Positions 16,074 through 24,687 are shown, counted from the stretch's first letter. The stretch: 64,000 nt of DNA from SAR202 cluster bacterium (GCA_009392005.1 VFHL01000005.1:62001-126000); one strand, 5' to 3'. Notes: generated by a model from the letters alone, not told the origin. Translations and numbers: made by a program.

Positions 16074-18482
16074 TTAGATGCTTGTTACTCGTGCTAGGCC
16101 ACTTGCTGTTGAGAATTTGTCATTATGGAGGGTAGGGGTGCCCGGGTGATCTGTGTCGGGTACTGGCCACTGTACGCCAGTAAATTCAGAATCAAGTCGC
16201 TCAAACGAAAGGCCTTTATAAGTTTCAACATTATTTGCAATGTCATCAAATACTGATGATGCGCTCGAATAGTCAAACTCAGCGGAACCCATATTTGTAG
16301 CTATTTCTTTTACAATCTCCCATACTGGTTTCGTTTCCCCAGCCGGCTGTAAGCTTGCTCGAATTCTTTGCACGCGTCTCTCTGAGTTAGTATATGTACC
16401 ATCACGTTCCATGAATGAAGTTGTGGGCAGAACTACGTCAGCAAGTTCGCTGATAATACTGGGTGCCAGTGAGACTGCTGCAAGAAATTCCAGTTTTGGC
16501 AATGTATTTTTCAGGCGTGTGATCATTGCATCAGGAAGTTCTTGCTCAACCCTATCCTCAAGGGATGTCGGCGTAAAAGATGTGGACGTTGATAAGTCAC
16601 CAACCCACAGAAGAGAGGTGATATTTCCCGATTCAATGCCGTCAAGAATTGCTTCAAAATCATTCTCTGTGTCGCGAGGTGCAGCGCCGATGTCTTGTAT
16701 TCCCTGTGAATTTCCTTGTGGGAGAAAGATGTGAACACCGGAGGAACCATTGCCGACACCGCCCGTTACCAACGCAAGGTTTGTTAGCATTGCGGCTATG
16801 CCTTTTGAATCAGAACTTGGATCTACAGCATATACAATCGAACTGGGAGTGCTAGAAGCATAACTGCGTGCCGCCTTTTGAATTAAATCGACTGAAATAC
16901 CGGTTTCACTTGAGACTACATCTAGTTTTATAGATGCAACGGATTCTCGCAAGGACTGAATGTTTTCCACCCTTTTTTCTATGAATTCTTGATCAATGAG
17001 ATCTTCATCGAAAACCACCTTTAACATTCCACGCAAAAATGCTAGTTCGGTTCCATTATTGAGCTGAAGATTTTGAGTTGCTGCTCGACTAATTTCTGGA
17101 TATGTGGTCGATGTAACGGAAATCAAATCTGCATCGACGTAATTCACAGCTTTGTGGATTTGGTAAGCCGCTACGGGGTGAGTTGAATTGAGGTCTGCGC
17201 CCATGAAGAGAATTGACTTTGACTTAGAGATATCTTTAATCTCATTTGTTGAAACACCTATACCAACAGCATTCGCCATTTCGTTGATTGCTGGTGACAA
17301 AGCCCGAGGTACGTTGTCAATATTGTTAGAACCTTGTACTTGCCTCGCTAGCTTTTGAAGTAGATAGGCATCTTCGTTTGAACTGGTTCCTGTCGTGATC
17401 AGAGCGAATTTTTCTCCATTGTTTTTGGTTAGCGCGTCAGATATAAAGCCTAGAGCGACATCCCAAGAAGAAGGATTGGCCGAAGTATTCTGGCGTATCA
17501 AAGGTACGAGAAAACGGTCTTCACGCCTTGTTGAATCCGTAAGTTGGAACTTACCCTTCACGCACGCGAGTCCACCATTTGCGCCACCATCAAGATCTGG
17601 GACGACTCGTAATACTTTTTCTCCCTGCATTTCGACAGTTAGCTGACAGCCTATTTCGCATTGATCACACACTGTTGTTACGGTGTGAGAAGGCAATCCT
17701 GCCCATTTGTTATCTTTCTCTGTCAGCGCGCCAACAGGGCATGCATCCACACATGCTCCACAATGGATGCAGCCTGACGCAGCGTCAGATAATGGAAGAT
17801 CAAAAGGCGTCCCGGGCAGCACCCTATCTCCTCGCTGAACCATGCTGATGGCGTCTGCGCCAACTACTTCATTACAAACCCGAACACATCGAACACATGC
17901 TATACACAGATTGTAATCTCGATCAAAGAAGGGATCTTCGTCTCGGATCGGCAGGGCTCGATAGCCATAGTCGTAAATTGATTCATCAACCCCGGTGATT
18001 TCAACTACCGCTTGTAATTCACAGCGCTGGTTTTGCGGGCAAACAACACATCGGTCAGTTACCGACACATTGCGTAGACAAATATCGGTTGGACCGCAAT
18101 GAGTTATTCGATCACAGGTTAGGCATCCATGAGGATGCTCACTCATGAGCAGGCCAAGCACACCTTTTCGTAGATCAACGACTTCTGGAGTATTGGTTCG
18201 CACTGACTGGCTTACCATTGTCCCTCGCTCAGCTGGTGGCGGGGCTGGAACTGGATCTGCTGGTGTGACACATGACGCTAGGAATTGGCGGCGTCCTTCA
18301 GGTTGCACAACGCACATTCTGCAAGCACCATACGCTTTAAGTTTTGGATCCCAACATAATGTTGGTATGTAAATTCCTGCACTTTTAGCGGCCTCAAGTA
18401 TGGTTGTGCCGCGAGGAACCGTGACCTCTTGGTTATCAATCATGATTGTGATCATGTTTGGTGGGGCTTCAGTTGTCGTCAT
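16074..18482 (-). CDS. NuoG/FdhA-like iron-sulfur protein (molybdopterin-oxidoreductase fold)
   Basis: Domains in order (802 aa): a [2Fe-2S] plant-ferredoxin domain (CWDPKLKAYGACRMC), the NuoG-type His/Cys [4Fe-4S] segment (HPHGCLTCDRITHCG), two [4Fe-4S] motifs (CIACVRCVRVC and CIHCGACVDACPVGAL), then the molybdopterin-oxidoreductase [4Fe-4S] motif (CDQCEIGC) and Moco-fold domains. This is the layout of complex I NuoG and of the alpha subunit of NAD-linked formate dehydrogenases. The position that carries SeCys/Cys-His in formate dehydrogenases reads RALSP, so a catalytic Mo ligand is missing. An electron-transfer role is therefore more likely than formate oxidation. ATG 18482 follows AGGAGGA. 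The TTG at 18509 is less likely. No NuoE, NuoF or FdhD genes are adjacent. Confidence 0.82.
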   Translation of the reverse strand: MTTTEAPPNMITIMIDNQEVTVPRGTTILEAAKSAGIYIPTLCWDPKLKAYGACRMCVVQPEGRRQFLASCVTPADPVPAPPPAERGTMVSQSVRTNTPEVVDLRKGVLGLLMSEHPHGCLTCDRITHCGPTDICLRNVSVTDRCVVCPQNQRCELQAVVEITGVDESIYDYGYRALPIRDEDPFFDRDYNLCIACVRCVRVCNEVVGADAISMVQRGDRVLPGTPFDLPLSDAASGCIHCGACVDACPVGALTEKDNKWAGLPSHTVTTVCDQCEIGCQLTVEMQGEKVLRVVPDLDGGANGGLACVKGKFQLTDSTRREDRFLVPLIRQNTSANPSSWDVALGFISDALTKNNGEKFALITTGTSSNEDAYLLQKLARQVQGSNNIDNVPRALSPAINEMANAVGIGVSTNEIKDISKSKSILFMGADLNSTHPVAAYQIHKAVNYVDADLISVTSTTYPEISRAATQNLQLNNGTELAFLRGMLKVVFDEDLIDQEFIEKRVENIQSLRESVASIKLDVVSSETGISVDLIQKAARSYASSTPSSIVYAVDPSSDSKGIAAMLTNLALVTGGVGNGSSGVHIFLPQGNSQGIQDIGAAPRDTENDFEAILDGIESGNITSLLWVGDLSTSTSFTPTSLEDRVEQELPDAMITRLKNTLPKLEFLAAVSLAPSIISELADVVLPTTSFMERDGTYTNSERRVQRIRASLQPAGETKPVWEIVKEIATNMGSAEFDYSSASSVFDDIANNVETYKGLSFERLDSEFTGVQWPVPDTDHPGTPTLHNDKFSTASGLARVTSI

Positions 18483-18591
18483 GAATCCTCCTGGGCCAGC
18501 TTTGATCAATTCTATAGATTGCCATTATACCGGGTAAGTCGCAGTCGCGTAAGTTGTAATTTGCAAATTTTTGGCGGCAGCTGATACCTTC

Positions 18592-18620
18592 TTGAAACAC
18601 ATTACTGGTATAAATAATAC
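18592..18620 (+). promoter_or_regulatory. Candidate sigma70-type promoter for first phosphoesterase copy
   Basis: TTGAAA (18592-18597), a 17-bp spacer and TAATAC (18615-18620) lie 66 bp before the start of the first phosphoesterase copy. The overlapping TATAAA at 18609-18614 is an alternative -10. The duplicated second copy lies outside this promoter and has only 32 bp of private upstream sequence. Confidence 0.4.
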
Positions 18621-18678
18621 GACTTCTGTAGCACCCTTGCTGGATAACTGTTATGCTCAAGACATTAAAAATTGAGGT

Positions 18679-19225
18679 TTATTGTATGCGTATAGGTTTG
18701 GTTTCAGATACACATGTTCCTGAATCACGTAAGGAAATATATTCGGCGATTGTTGATGTGTTTCAAGGCGTGGATTTAATACTGCATGGTGGTGATATTG
18801 CTGTCGAGCGCGTGCTGGATGATTTAGCGCAAGCAGCACCGGTGCTGGCTGCCGAAGGCAATCACGATCGTTACTTGGAAGATGATCGAATCAAGAAAGT
18901 GCACGTTATTGAACAAGAAGGTTTCACGATTGGTCTAACGCATCAGTTCTTGCCATATGAATGGGACATGGACAAACTCATTTCGTATTGGATGGGTGGC
19001 ATCAAAACGGACATCATTGTGTTCGGTGACAGTCATTACGAGAAAGTTGAGATGCGGGACGGGGTACTCGTGATCAATCCTGGTAGTGCAATGTATCCCC
19101 ATAACCAAAGCACGCGACTGGGCCATGTTGCATTTCTTGACTTAGAAGCTGGGCGAGCGCCCCAGCCTGAGCACGTAGAAATCGTCAATTTGGCAGATAG
19201 ATATCCGCAACCTGAAGATTAGGTT
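18679..19225. repeat. Tandem direct repeat, copy 1 (547 bp)
   Basis: This stretch is repeated at 19258-19804 with a constant offset of 579 bp, and I see no mismatch. It starts 7 bp before the gene's ATG and ends 3 bp after the stop, so it contains a whole gene but little flank. The unit boundaries show no target-site duplication or inverted ends. Confidence 0.95.
18686..19222 (+). CDS. Metallophosphoesterase (YfcE/MJ0936-like), copy 1
   Basis: This 178-residue calcineurin-like phosphoesterase has SDTHVPES (metal ligands D and H), HGGDIAVE, EGNHDRYL and LTHQFLPYE. The last metal motif reads GDSHYEK where the family normally has GHTH or GHSH. The C-terminus has VINPGSAM, as in small YfcE-type phosphodiesterases. 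The likely substrates are phosphodiesters such as cyclic nucleotides or phospholipid-derived compounds, but this is not determined. ATG 18686 has GAGG 8 bases upstream. An ATG at 18653 would add 11 residues that are absent from copy 2. It is encoded again, identically, 579 bp downstream. Confidence 0.88.
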   Translation: MRIGLVSDTHVPESRKEIYSAIVDVFQGVDLILHGGDIAVERVLDDLAQAAPVLAAEGNHDRYLEDDRIKKVHVIEQEGFTIGLTHQFLPYEWDMDKLISYWMGGIKTDIIVFGDSHYEKVEMRDGVLVINPGSAMYPHNQSTRLGHVAFLDLEAGRAPQPEHVEIVNLADRYPQPED

Positions 19226-19257
19226 GAAAATCGGCTATTTTGCGCCGTCCTCCAAGG

Positions 19258-19804
19258 TTATTGTATGCGTATAGGTTTGGTTTCAGATACACATGTTCCT
19301 GAATCACGTAAGGAAATATATTCGGCGATTGTTGATGTGTTTCAAGGCGTGGATTTAATACTGCATGGTGGTGATATTGCTGTCGAGCGCGTGCTGGATG
19401 ATTTAGCGCAAGCAGCACCGGTGCTGGCTGCCGAAGGCAATCACGATCGTTACTTGGAAGATGATCGAATCAAGAAAGTGCACGTTATTGAACAAGAAGG
19501 TTTCACGATTGGTCTAACGCATCAGTTCTTGCCATATGAATGGGACATGGACAAACTCATTTCGTATTGGATGGGTGGCATCAAAACGGACATCATTGTG
19601 TTCGGTGACAGTCATTACGAGAAAGTTGAGATGCGGGACGGGGTACTCGTGATCAATCCTGGTAGTGCAATGTATCCCCATAACCAAAGCACGCGACTGG
19701 GCCATGTTGCATTTCTTGACTTAGAAGCTGGGCGAGCGCCCCAGCCTGAGCACGTAGAAATCGTCAATTTGGCAGATAGATATCCGCAACCTGAAGATTA
19801 GGTT
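19258..19804. repeat. Tandem direct repeat, copy 2 (547 bp)
   Basis: This is the second perfect copy of 18679-19225, separated from it by 32 bp. Beyond the unit the flanks differ (gttgaaaatcgg versus gttaaaaaccgg still look loosely alike). The absence of drift implies a very recent duplication, gene conversion or an assembly error. Confidence 0.95.
19265..19801 (+). CDS. Metallophosphoesterase (YfcE/MJ0936-like), copy 2
   Basis: The translation is identical over all 178 residues to copy 1, with the same SDTH, HGGD, GNHD, LTH and GDSH metal-site motifs. AAGG lies 8 bases before the ATG. It probably shares the copy 1 transcript, because only 32 bp separate the units, and it ends at a terminator-like hairpin. 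A third, divergent relative with the normal GHTH motif lies at 53148-53675. Confidence 0.88.
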   Translation: MRIGLVSDTHVPESRKEIYSAIVDVFQGVDLILHGGDIAVERVLDDLAQAAPVLAAEGNHDRYLEDDRIKKVHVIEQEGFTIGLTHQFLPYEWDMDKLISYWMGGIKTDIIVFGDSHYEKVEMRDGVLVINPGSAMYPHNQSTRLGHVAFLDLEAGRAPQPEHVEIVNLADRYPQPED

Positions 19805-19824
19805 AAAAACCGGAATGGTTTTTT
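19805..19824 (+). terminator. Intrinsic terminator after the phosphoesterase pair
   Basis: AAAAACC, a GGAAT loop and GGTTTTTT form a hairpin running into a T-run directly after the copy 2 stop codon. The stem is only about seven pairs and AT-rich, so strength is uncertain. Confidence 0.6.
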
Positions 19825-20037
19825 GAAGTTATACCAGCTATTTCGTAAATGTTCCGAACCTCGGATCCAATGTCTTCAAATCAGGCATCAGTAATGCGAA
19901 GATAATTTTGTACATCGACGCCTGAAATATGGTCAGTTTTTGGTGCAAAAATATTTTTCGGGATTAAACGACGTATCCAGTATTTGATATTTTGCAACCG
20001 GAATACATTTCTAGATTTACTTTGACTCATCCACATT

Positions 20038-20376
20038 TCATTTCAAATCCTGATCTTCTCTAGATTCTTGATACCCCTTTGTAAGTAGTATTTTATTCAG
20101 GTCTTGTTGGTCGGACCAAAGTGTAACTTGCAAAACTCCTTTTGTGTTAACGGCGTGGACAGTGAAAAACATAATCTTGTCATTTGTTAATTCAGAGAGA
20201 GCATGTAAGGCCTCAGCTTTCTCACTATCTCCGCTTGGTAATCTGGTTCCAATTGGCCATAATCTTTCTGCATCTTCTGTGTATAGAGTTCCATCATCAA
20301 GGATGTCCACAATTCGTGCCCAACGCTGAGGATGTTCTTCGTTTGCAAAAGGGTCTGAAAAGTTTAAAGTGTTCAT
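20038..20376 (-). CDS. Small protein, possibly a degenerate SNase-like (OB-fold) domain
   Basis: This 112-residue cytoplasmic protein is not confidently recognised. The segment RIVDILDDGTLYTEDAERLW and the C-terminal DLNKILLTKGYQES recall the order of staphylococcal-nuclease domains (DGDT...RL...D-N--L---GYA). The active-site Arg and Glu residues cannot be matched, so a nuclease function is not claimed. Its ATG overlaps the stop of the upstream propeller lipoprotein by 4 bp (ATGA), so the two are almost certainly co-translated and may act together outside or at the membrane. Confidence 0.6.
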   Translation of the reverse strand: MNTLNFSDPFANEEHPQRWARIVDILDDGTLYTEDAERLWPIGTRLPSGDSEKAEALHALSELTNDKIMFFTVHAVNTKGVLQVTLWSDQQDLNKILLTKGYQESREDQDLK

Positions 20377-21752
20377 TTTTTCGGCGCAAAGAATGCTATT
20401 CTCCCGTTTTTTATAATAGTAGGCTTCTCTGAACCCACAATATCAATCATTATAATCTCTGGATCTTGGTTTATTCGCTGGTGGTCGGGATACCCAGCAA
20501 CTACAAGGTAATTCCCATCTGCTGACAATAATGAGTGTGATGTGCTGAACTGATCAAAATAAGCCAAATGTACGGCTAATTCTTGAGTTGGTACAAATGA
20601 ATAGAGGTCCCTTTTTCTCTTGTTGGCCAAATCAGTAACTTTAACCACGACCTCGTCTTCTAACCCTGTTTGAACAAAATATACGATTCGCTCAGCGGTT
20701 GGATCCCAATAAAATGCAACGAATGGCTCGTCGATGAGTTTATATAAAGAGTCGTCCGACGGATCGAAAAGGTAAAGCTCAGAGTAAGAGGTATCTGTGT
20801 TATTTAAGTTTGCAATCGCAAGTAATTCATTATCCGGAGACCATAAAAAGGCTGATGAATCATTGATGTCCATTATTGGTTCTTTATCTATCGCTCCGAC
20901 TTCATTTACAAAAAGGTGATTGCCTAATTGTGATGTTTCGATGTATGTGATTTTGTGCGATTGGGGACCCCAATCAGGGGTACGATATTGCTGTGAAGAT
21001 GGACCTATTTGTACCGGATATAGAATGAGATTTGTATCTACTATGCGCAAACTTTCATTTTGGTGTAACAGAATGATTTGTCCACGATGGTCCCAGCGGA
21101 AATATAGGTTTGTCGCTTGTGTAATTTGCTGAACCCTTGAAGCTCCTTCGACGTTGACCAATAAGAGGCTTAACAAGCCATTTTTGTCTCCGGCGGCGAG
21201 GAAAGCAATTTGGTCTCCCGCGGGAGACCAACCAACATAATGAGGGGTGCGAGGTGCGAGGTAAGGGAATTTTCTAGTGGGTTCAGATTTATAAACTTCT
21301 TGACTCATGTTACCGTCCGCGTCCGTGAGATGAAGGGACATCTGTAAATTACTATCAGGCGTTTTGACAATACTTGAATAGACTATTTTTTGGCCGTCAA
21401 CGCTCCATGTAGGCCATGTGTGTCTAGTTTCACCGGATGAAGCGATGCGTTTTGTTGAATAAAAATGATCGGGTCCCCTTCCCTTCATCAATTCAATGTT
21501 CCCATTTGCTGTCACAAGCGCCAATTCATATAGTGGTGGTGGTGCGATAGGACTAGGGATGAGTTCAGAAGTATCAGATGTTTTATTGACCGATTGTTCA
21601 GGATTCATTGTTTCAGATTCTGAGGGATTAGCATCATTTACTGTCTCTTGATTCTCCATACGCGTAGTAGGAGTGCAGAAGATGTTGGAGATAAGGATAA
21701 TGAATGCGATGGTTAGTTTTAGTGAAAAGTTGTTCTTGCAAGTGCTAATCAT
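20373..21752 (-). CDS. TolB/WD40-like beta-propeller protein with N-terminal membrane anchor
   Basis: This 459-residue protein has an N-terminal hydrophobic segment (LKLTIAFIILISNIFC) followed by a low-complexity Ser/Thr/Glu/Pro linker. The Cys could be lipidated, but the residues before it do not make a good lipobox. Repeated PD40-type blades follow: THTWPTWSVDGQKIVYSS-like TWSVDGQKIVYSS, VGWSPAGDQIAFLAAG, PDWGPQSHKITYIE, FLWSPDNELLAIAN and FYWDPTAERIVYFV. Such propellers are usually periplasmic or cell-surface binding modules. Function is unknown. It is divergent from the DUF6295-like gene and coupled to the 112-residue gene downstream. Confidence 0.75.
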   Translation of the reverse strand: MISTCKNNFSLKLTIAFIILISNIFCTPTTRMENQETVNDANPSESETMNPEQSVNKTSDTSELIPSPIAPPPLYELALVTANGNIELMKGRGPDHFYSTKRIASSGETRHTWPTWSVDGQKIVYSSIVKTPDSNLQMSLHLTDADGNMSQEVYKSEPTRKFPYLAPRTPHYVGWSPAGDQIAFLAAGDKNGLLSLLLVNVEGASRVQQITQATNLYFRWDHRGQIILLHQNESLRIVDTNLILYPVQIGPSSQQYRTPDWGPQSHKITYIETSQLGNHLFVNEVGAIDKEPIMDINDSSAFLWSPDNELLAIANLNNTDTSYSELYLFDPSDDSLYKLIDEPFVAFYWDPTAERIVYFVQTGLEDEVVVKVTDLANKRKRDLYSFVPTQELAVHLAYFDQFSTSHSLLSADGNYLVVAGYPDHQRINQDPEIIMIDIVGSEKPTIIKNGRIAFFAPKK

Positions 21753-21857
21753 AAGTGAACTTTTGATAATAGGTGTAGTTGCGATAATAGTTGTTATACA
21801 ATTCGTCTTGTCTTGGATATACCATTATAGATTACAAAGCATTGGAGGAGGGTATCA

Positions 21858-22160
21858 ATGTGCACTTGGATCGTAGAGAAAGTGTCAATTGACGGTAGCG
21901 GTAAAGGTCACCAAGGGTGGATTGATGTTGACAGAGCATATGTTAATTATGACCACCCAACTTATGCTCGATACGACCATTCTCTAAATATCGACTTTGT
22001 TAACACAAAAGGAGGCCCTAGCTCTCGTGTTGCTGTAGAGTTGTCAGCCGAGTCAGCTAAAGGTCTCGTGGCGGCGATTCTAACAGCCCTTGAAACCGGA
22101 GAGCGCGAGCATGGTCTCGAAGGTGTTGGTGAATTAGTAAAATCAGTTGGTTCACATTAA
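21858..22160 (+). CDS. DUF6295-like small conserved protein
   Basis: This 100-residue protein starts MCTWIVEKVSIDGSGKGHQG and contains YVNYDHPTYARYDHSLNIDF and SRVAVELSAESAKGLVAAIL. That pattern matches the short DUF6295 proteins I recall from Actinobacteria and Chloroflexota, which begin MCTY/W and carry conserved histidines and an NIDF motif. No function is known. The start has a strong GGAGGAGG site. No signal peptide is present. The conserved Cys2 and histidines (DHP, DHSL) could bind a metal; that is inference. Confidence 0.7.
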   Translation: MCTWIVEKVSIDGSGKGHQGWIDVDRAYVNYDHPTYARYDHSLNIDFVNTKGGPSSRVAVELSAESAKGLVAAILTALETGEREHGLEGVGELVKSVGSH

Positions 22161-22179
22161 TTGACATTAAAATGTTTTG

Positions 22180-22668
22180 TTAAATATCAGCTCCAAGAAA
22201 TTCCTTAACTTTAACGAACTTGTTTTTTTGCTCGCTCCATGCGAATAAGATCGATTCGACTACACGCTTGTCATCAATACCAATTACAAGTTGTTGGACA
22301 GGATATGCCGGCCCATCCCCCCATGGGCTAGTCGCGACCTTCTTATCAGTGTCGGAAAAATATGCTTGGCCGTTTGGGTGAGAATGATAAATGATTCGAG
22401 CGGGCATCTCACTGTCTAAGCTGCGATTCAATTCAAGTAAATCCTCCCCACTTATGACGTAAGCCGTCTCTCCACCTCTATCGTCTGCGGTTGGATGCCC
22501 CCCAGATTCTTGAGCATTGAGGCATTTCCGTACAGTTTTTACCTCTGAATCACTTCTATTACCAGCCAACCAGCCGCAACACTCGAGAGGAAAAGATATA
22601 CGTGCTTCTTTATAAACTTCTTCAAGGACGTGGCGAGGGATCTCAATTGGCAAAGGAGAGGTATTCAT
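22180..22668 (-). CDS. JAB1/MPN (JAMM) domain metallopeptidase, M67 family
   Basis: This 162-residue protein has a complete JAMM zinc site. The catalytic glutamate is in FPLECCGWLAG and the HxHPxG-x6-SxxD motif reads HSHPNGQAYFSDTD. Bacterial JAMM proteins (Mec+/RadC-like) remove C-terminal extensions from ubiquitin-like sulfur carriers of the MoaD/ThiS type, as in cysteine or thiamine synthesis. No sulfur-carrier gene lies nearby, so the target is unknown. It is convergent with the DUF6295-like gene, with a 19-bp gap. The start at 22668 has GGGAG upstream. Confidence 0.85.
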   Translation of the reverse strand: MNTSPLPIEIPRHVLEEVYKEARISFPLECCGWLAGNRSDSEVKTVRKCLNAQESGGHPTADDRGGETAYVISGEDLLELNRSLDSEMPARIIYHSHPNGQAYFSDTDKKVATSPWGDGPAYPVQQLVIGIDDKRVVESILFAWSEQKNKFVKVKEFLGADI

Positions 22669-22923
22669 CTCTCAATCTCCCTTCTTAGACGTGCTTCATA
22701 TGTGAATATCAGTTGGTTCTTCCTTGATTCTAACGCAAAGCAATTAATGAATTACATGTAAATGGCTTTTTGGTGGTCGTGATTTTCAAAATGAGTAGTT
22801 ATCTAAGTTGCGTTAAATCAAGGCGAATAACGAAGGTGTTATACTCAACCTGTTATTATGTCAATGGTGCATTTTCCACTTTAAATAGGGTCCACTTTCT
22901 AATTTGTATTGGAAGACAAAAAG

Positions 22924-23481
22924 ATGAAGAACCCTTCAATTCGCGAGAAAAACATTTTGAATCGTAGGGTGCTGGTACTTAATCAGGACTACATGCCACT
23001 GAACGTGTGTCAAACCCGGCGGGCTCTGCTGCTTTTGTTTTCAGGTAAAGCAGAAGTTGTTCAAAATGATCATAGCGATCTCCACGGTCCAGCAGTGACG
23101 ATAAAAGCACCATCTGTAATTAGGTTGGGGCGCTTCGTCAAGAGGAAAAATGTCGCTAGAAAACTCACTCGCAGAGAGATTTTCTTCCGAGATGAAAACA
23201 CATGCCAATACTGTGGTAAGGCCTCTCATGAGTTAACCCTTGATCATGTTTATCCGCGACACCGAGGAGGATTGAAGAGTTGGAGTAATATGGTCAGCGC
23301 ATGTGTTCAATGCAACTTTCGCAAAGCGGGGAGGACACCAGAAGAGGCGGGTATGAAATTACTCAACGTTCCACGACAACCTTCGTTAAATCCCTACTAT
23401 CCTTTTTATCGTTACTTAGGAGACAGGCCTGAGTGGCGGTACTTTTTCCCGGTAGAGATGAAGGATTCTGTATCTCGATAA
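22924..23481 (+). CDS. HNH endonuclease family protein
   Basis: This 185-residue protein has an HNH zinc-finger nuclease domain: CQYCGKASHELTLDHVYPRHRGG, followed by WSNMVSACVQCNFRKAGRTPEEAGM. Both CxxC pairs and the DH catalytic pair are present. The N-terminal VLVLNQDYMPLNVC is typical of the widespread stand-alone McrA-like HNH proteins of bacteria. These are nuclear-function enzymes with little experimental data and no cognate methylase here. ATG 22924 (after GGAAG) is chosen over the TTG at 22909. TGTTATACT about 80 bp upstream may be a -10 element. Confidence 0.85.
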   Translation: MKNPSIREKNILNRRVLVLNQDYMPLNVCQTRRALLLLFSGKAEVVQNDHSDLHGPAVTIKAPSVIRLGRFVKRKNVARKLTRREIFFRDENTCQYCGKASHELTLDHVYPRHRGGLKSWSNMVSACVQCNFRKAGRTPEEAGMKLLNVPRQPSLNPYYPFYRYLGDRPEWRYFFPVEMKDSVSR

Positions 23482-23658
23482 AGACAATGCGATCGCATGA
23501 ATGCGTTGTCTATTAATACCTACGCCCTTTTTGCTCACAAAACTAAGGGATCTAGAGTTGAAGATTAGGCTTCAAAGTTGACAGTCGTGCTACAATCACA
23601 CACATTGGTGCGCGACTGCGTATCTAAAAAATGAAGATTGTCAGGAGGAGGGTAGCGA

Positions 23659-24150
23659 ATGACATCTCAACCGGAGACTCTTGTTAACCAAGAGATGCTT
23701 GACAAAAAGGACCAATGGAGCGAGCCGAATGTTTCGCCTCCCGTTTCAGTGTCAGATATTCGCAAATGGGGTATAGCCGTTTATTGGCCAGATACACCCC
23801 CGCGTTTGTTCTGGGATGAGGAATATGCGAAGTCGACTCGTTACGGAGGGATTGTTGCACCACATGACTTCAATCCGTTCGCGTGGCCAGTAGAGCGTGA
23901 AGTGCCAGCTGCGCGCGCAACAGCTGCTGGTGGAGGCGTTGGTACACGTGGCATGAATGGTGGCCAGACAGATTTTTATGAGAAGGCGATGCGTCCTGGT
24001 GACGTTGTAAGCACATCTAGCGCTTTAGTTGATTGGTACGAACGTAATGGGAAGTTGGGACTGACATTGTTCAGCGTCACTGAAGTTCGGTGGACCAATC
24101 AGAATGATGAAATAATCAAGAAGCGACATTCAATAAGTATTCGGTATTAA
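23659..24150 (+). CDS. MaoC-like dehydratase, N-terminal hot-dog (FAS1-like) subunit
   Basis: This 163-residue hot-dog fold protein is of the MaoC_dehydrat_N type. Recognisable parts are TRYGGIVAPHDFNPFAWP, GGVGTRGMNGGQTDFYEKAMRPGDVV and the closing HSISIRY. These half-proteins pair with a second hot-dog subunit to form an acyl-CoA hydratase. The partner is encoded 51 bp downstream, so the two probably make one heteromer acting on an enoyl- or hydroxyacyl-CoA. ATG 23659 has the strong site GGAGGAGGG. A TGCTACAATC stretch at about 23586-23595 may be the -10 of the operon promoter. Confidence 0.8.
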   Translation: MTSQPETLVNQEMLDKKDQWSEPNVSPPVSVSDIRKWGIAVYWPDTPPRLFWDEEYAKSTRYGGIVAPHDFNPFAWPVEREVPAARATAAGGGVGTRGMNGGQTDFYEKAMRPGDVVSTSSALVDWYERNGKLGLTLFSVTEVRWTNQNDEIIKKRHSISIRY

Positions 24151-24201
24151 ATCAGTTGATAAGTCACAAGATTCATTACCGACAACAAAAGGAGTATTCG
24201 C

Positions 24202-24657
24202 ATGGCGTATAACGTTTACTACGAAGATGTGGAAGTTGGACAAGAGATCCCTGAATGGTCTCGGCAGACCGATTTCATGCATTGGAACCGTTACGCAGCA
24301 ATAAATGATGAATTTGTATACATTCACATGGATGATGAAGCTGGGCGAGCCGCGATGAATGAGCAAGGAGCCTTTGGAATGGGTAACTTGCGATTCGCCT
24401 ATTTTCATAATGCTTTGCGTGATTGGGCCGGAGACGAGGCCTATGTAACGAAATTAGGATGCCAGTTCAGAGCCATTAATCAAAAGAATGATGTCTTGAC
24501 GGTTAAGGGAACTGTTACTGCAAAACGTGAAGAAGATGGTATGTATTTGGTGGATATAGAGATGAATGTAGAAAATCAGGAGGGTCAAAAGACCGCTCCT
24601 GGAGAAGCCACTATAGCTTTGCCTTCAAAGAGTGGTAACCATAACCTTCCTGGTTAG
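24202..24657 (+). CDS. MaoC-like dehydratase, C-terminal hot-dog subunit
   Basis: This 151-residue protein starts YNVYYEDVEVGQEIPEWSR, a typical MaoC opening. The hydratase-2 motif region reads AAINDEFVYIHMDDEAGR, where the usual motif is D-x4-HxD; the histidine and following Asp are present. KLGCQFRAINQKNDVLTVKGTV is the second-half strand of the hot-dog. It follows its probable partner (23659-24150) by 51 bp with its own AAAAGGAG site. The substrate is unknown, but other acyl-CoA genes occur at 7.4-10.7 kb. Confidence 0.8.
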   Translation: MAYNVYYEDVEVGQEIPEWSRQTDFMHWNRYAAINDEFVYIHMDDEAGRAAMNEQGAFGMGNLRFAYFHNALRDWAGDEAYVTKLGCQFRAINQKNDVLTVKGTVTAKREEDGMYLVDIEMNVENQEGQKTAPGEATIALPSKSGNHNLPG

Positions 24658-24687
24658 AGGAATAGGTAAACTGCATTAATTGACAAA

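Noticed and set aside
16074..18482. Calling the Fe-S protein a formate dehydrogenase alpha subunit
   Set aside because: The SeCys/Cys-His pair is replaced by Ala-Leu, and no beta subunit or fdhD is near.
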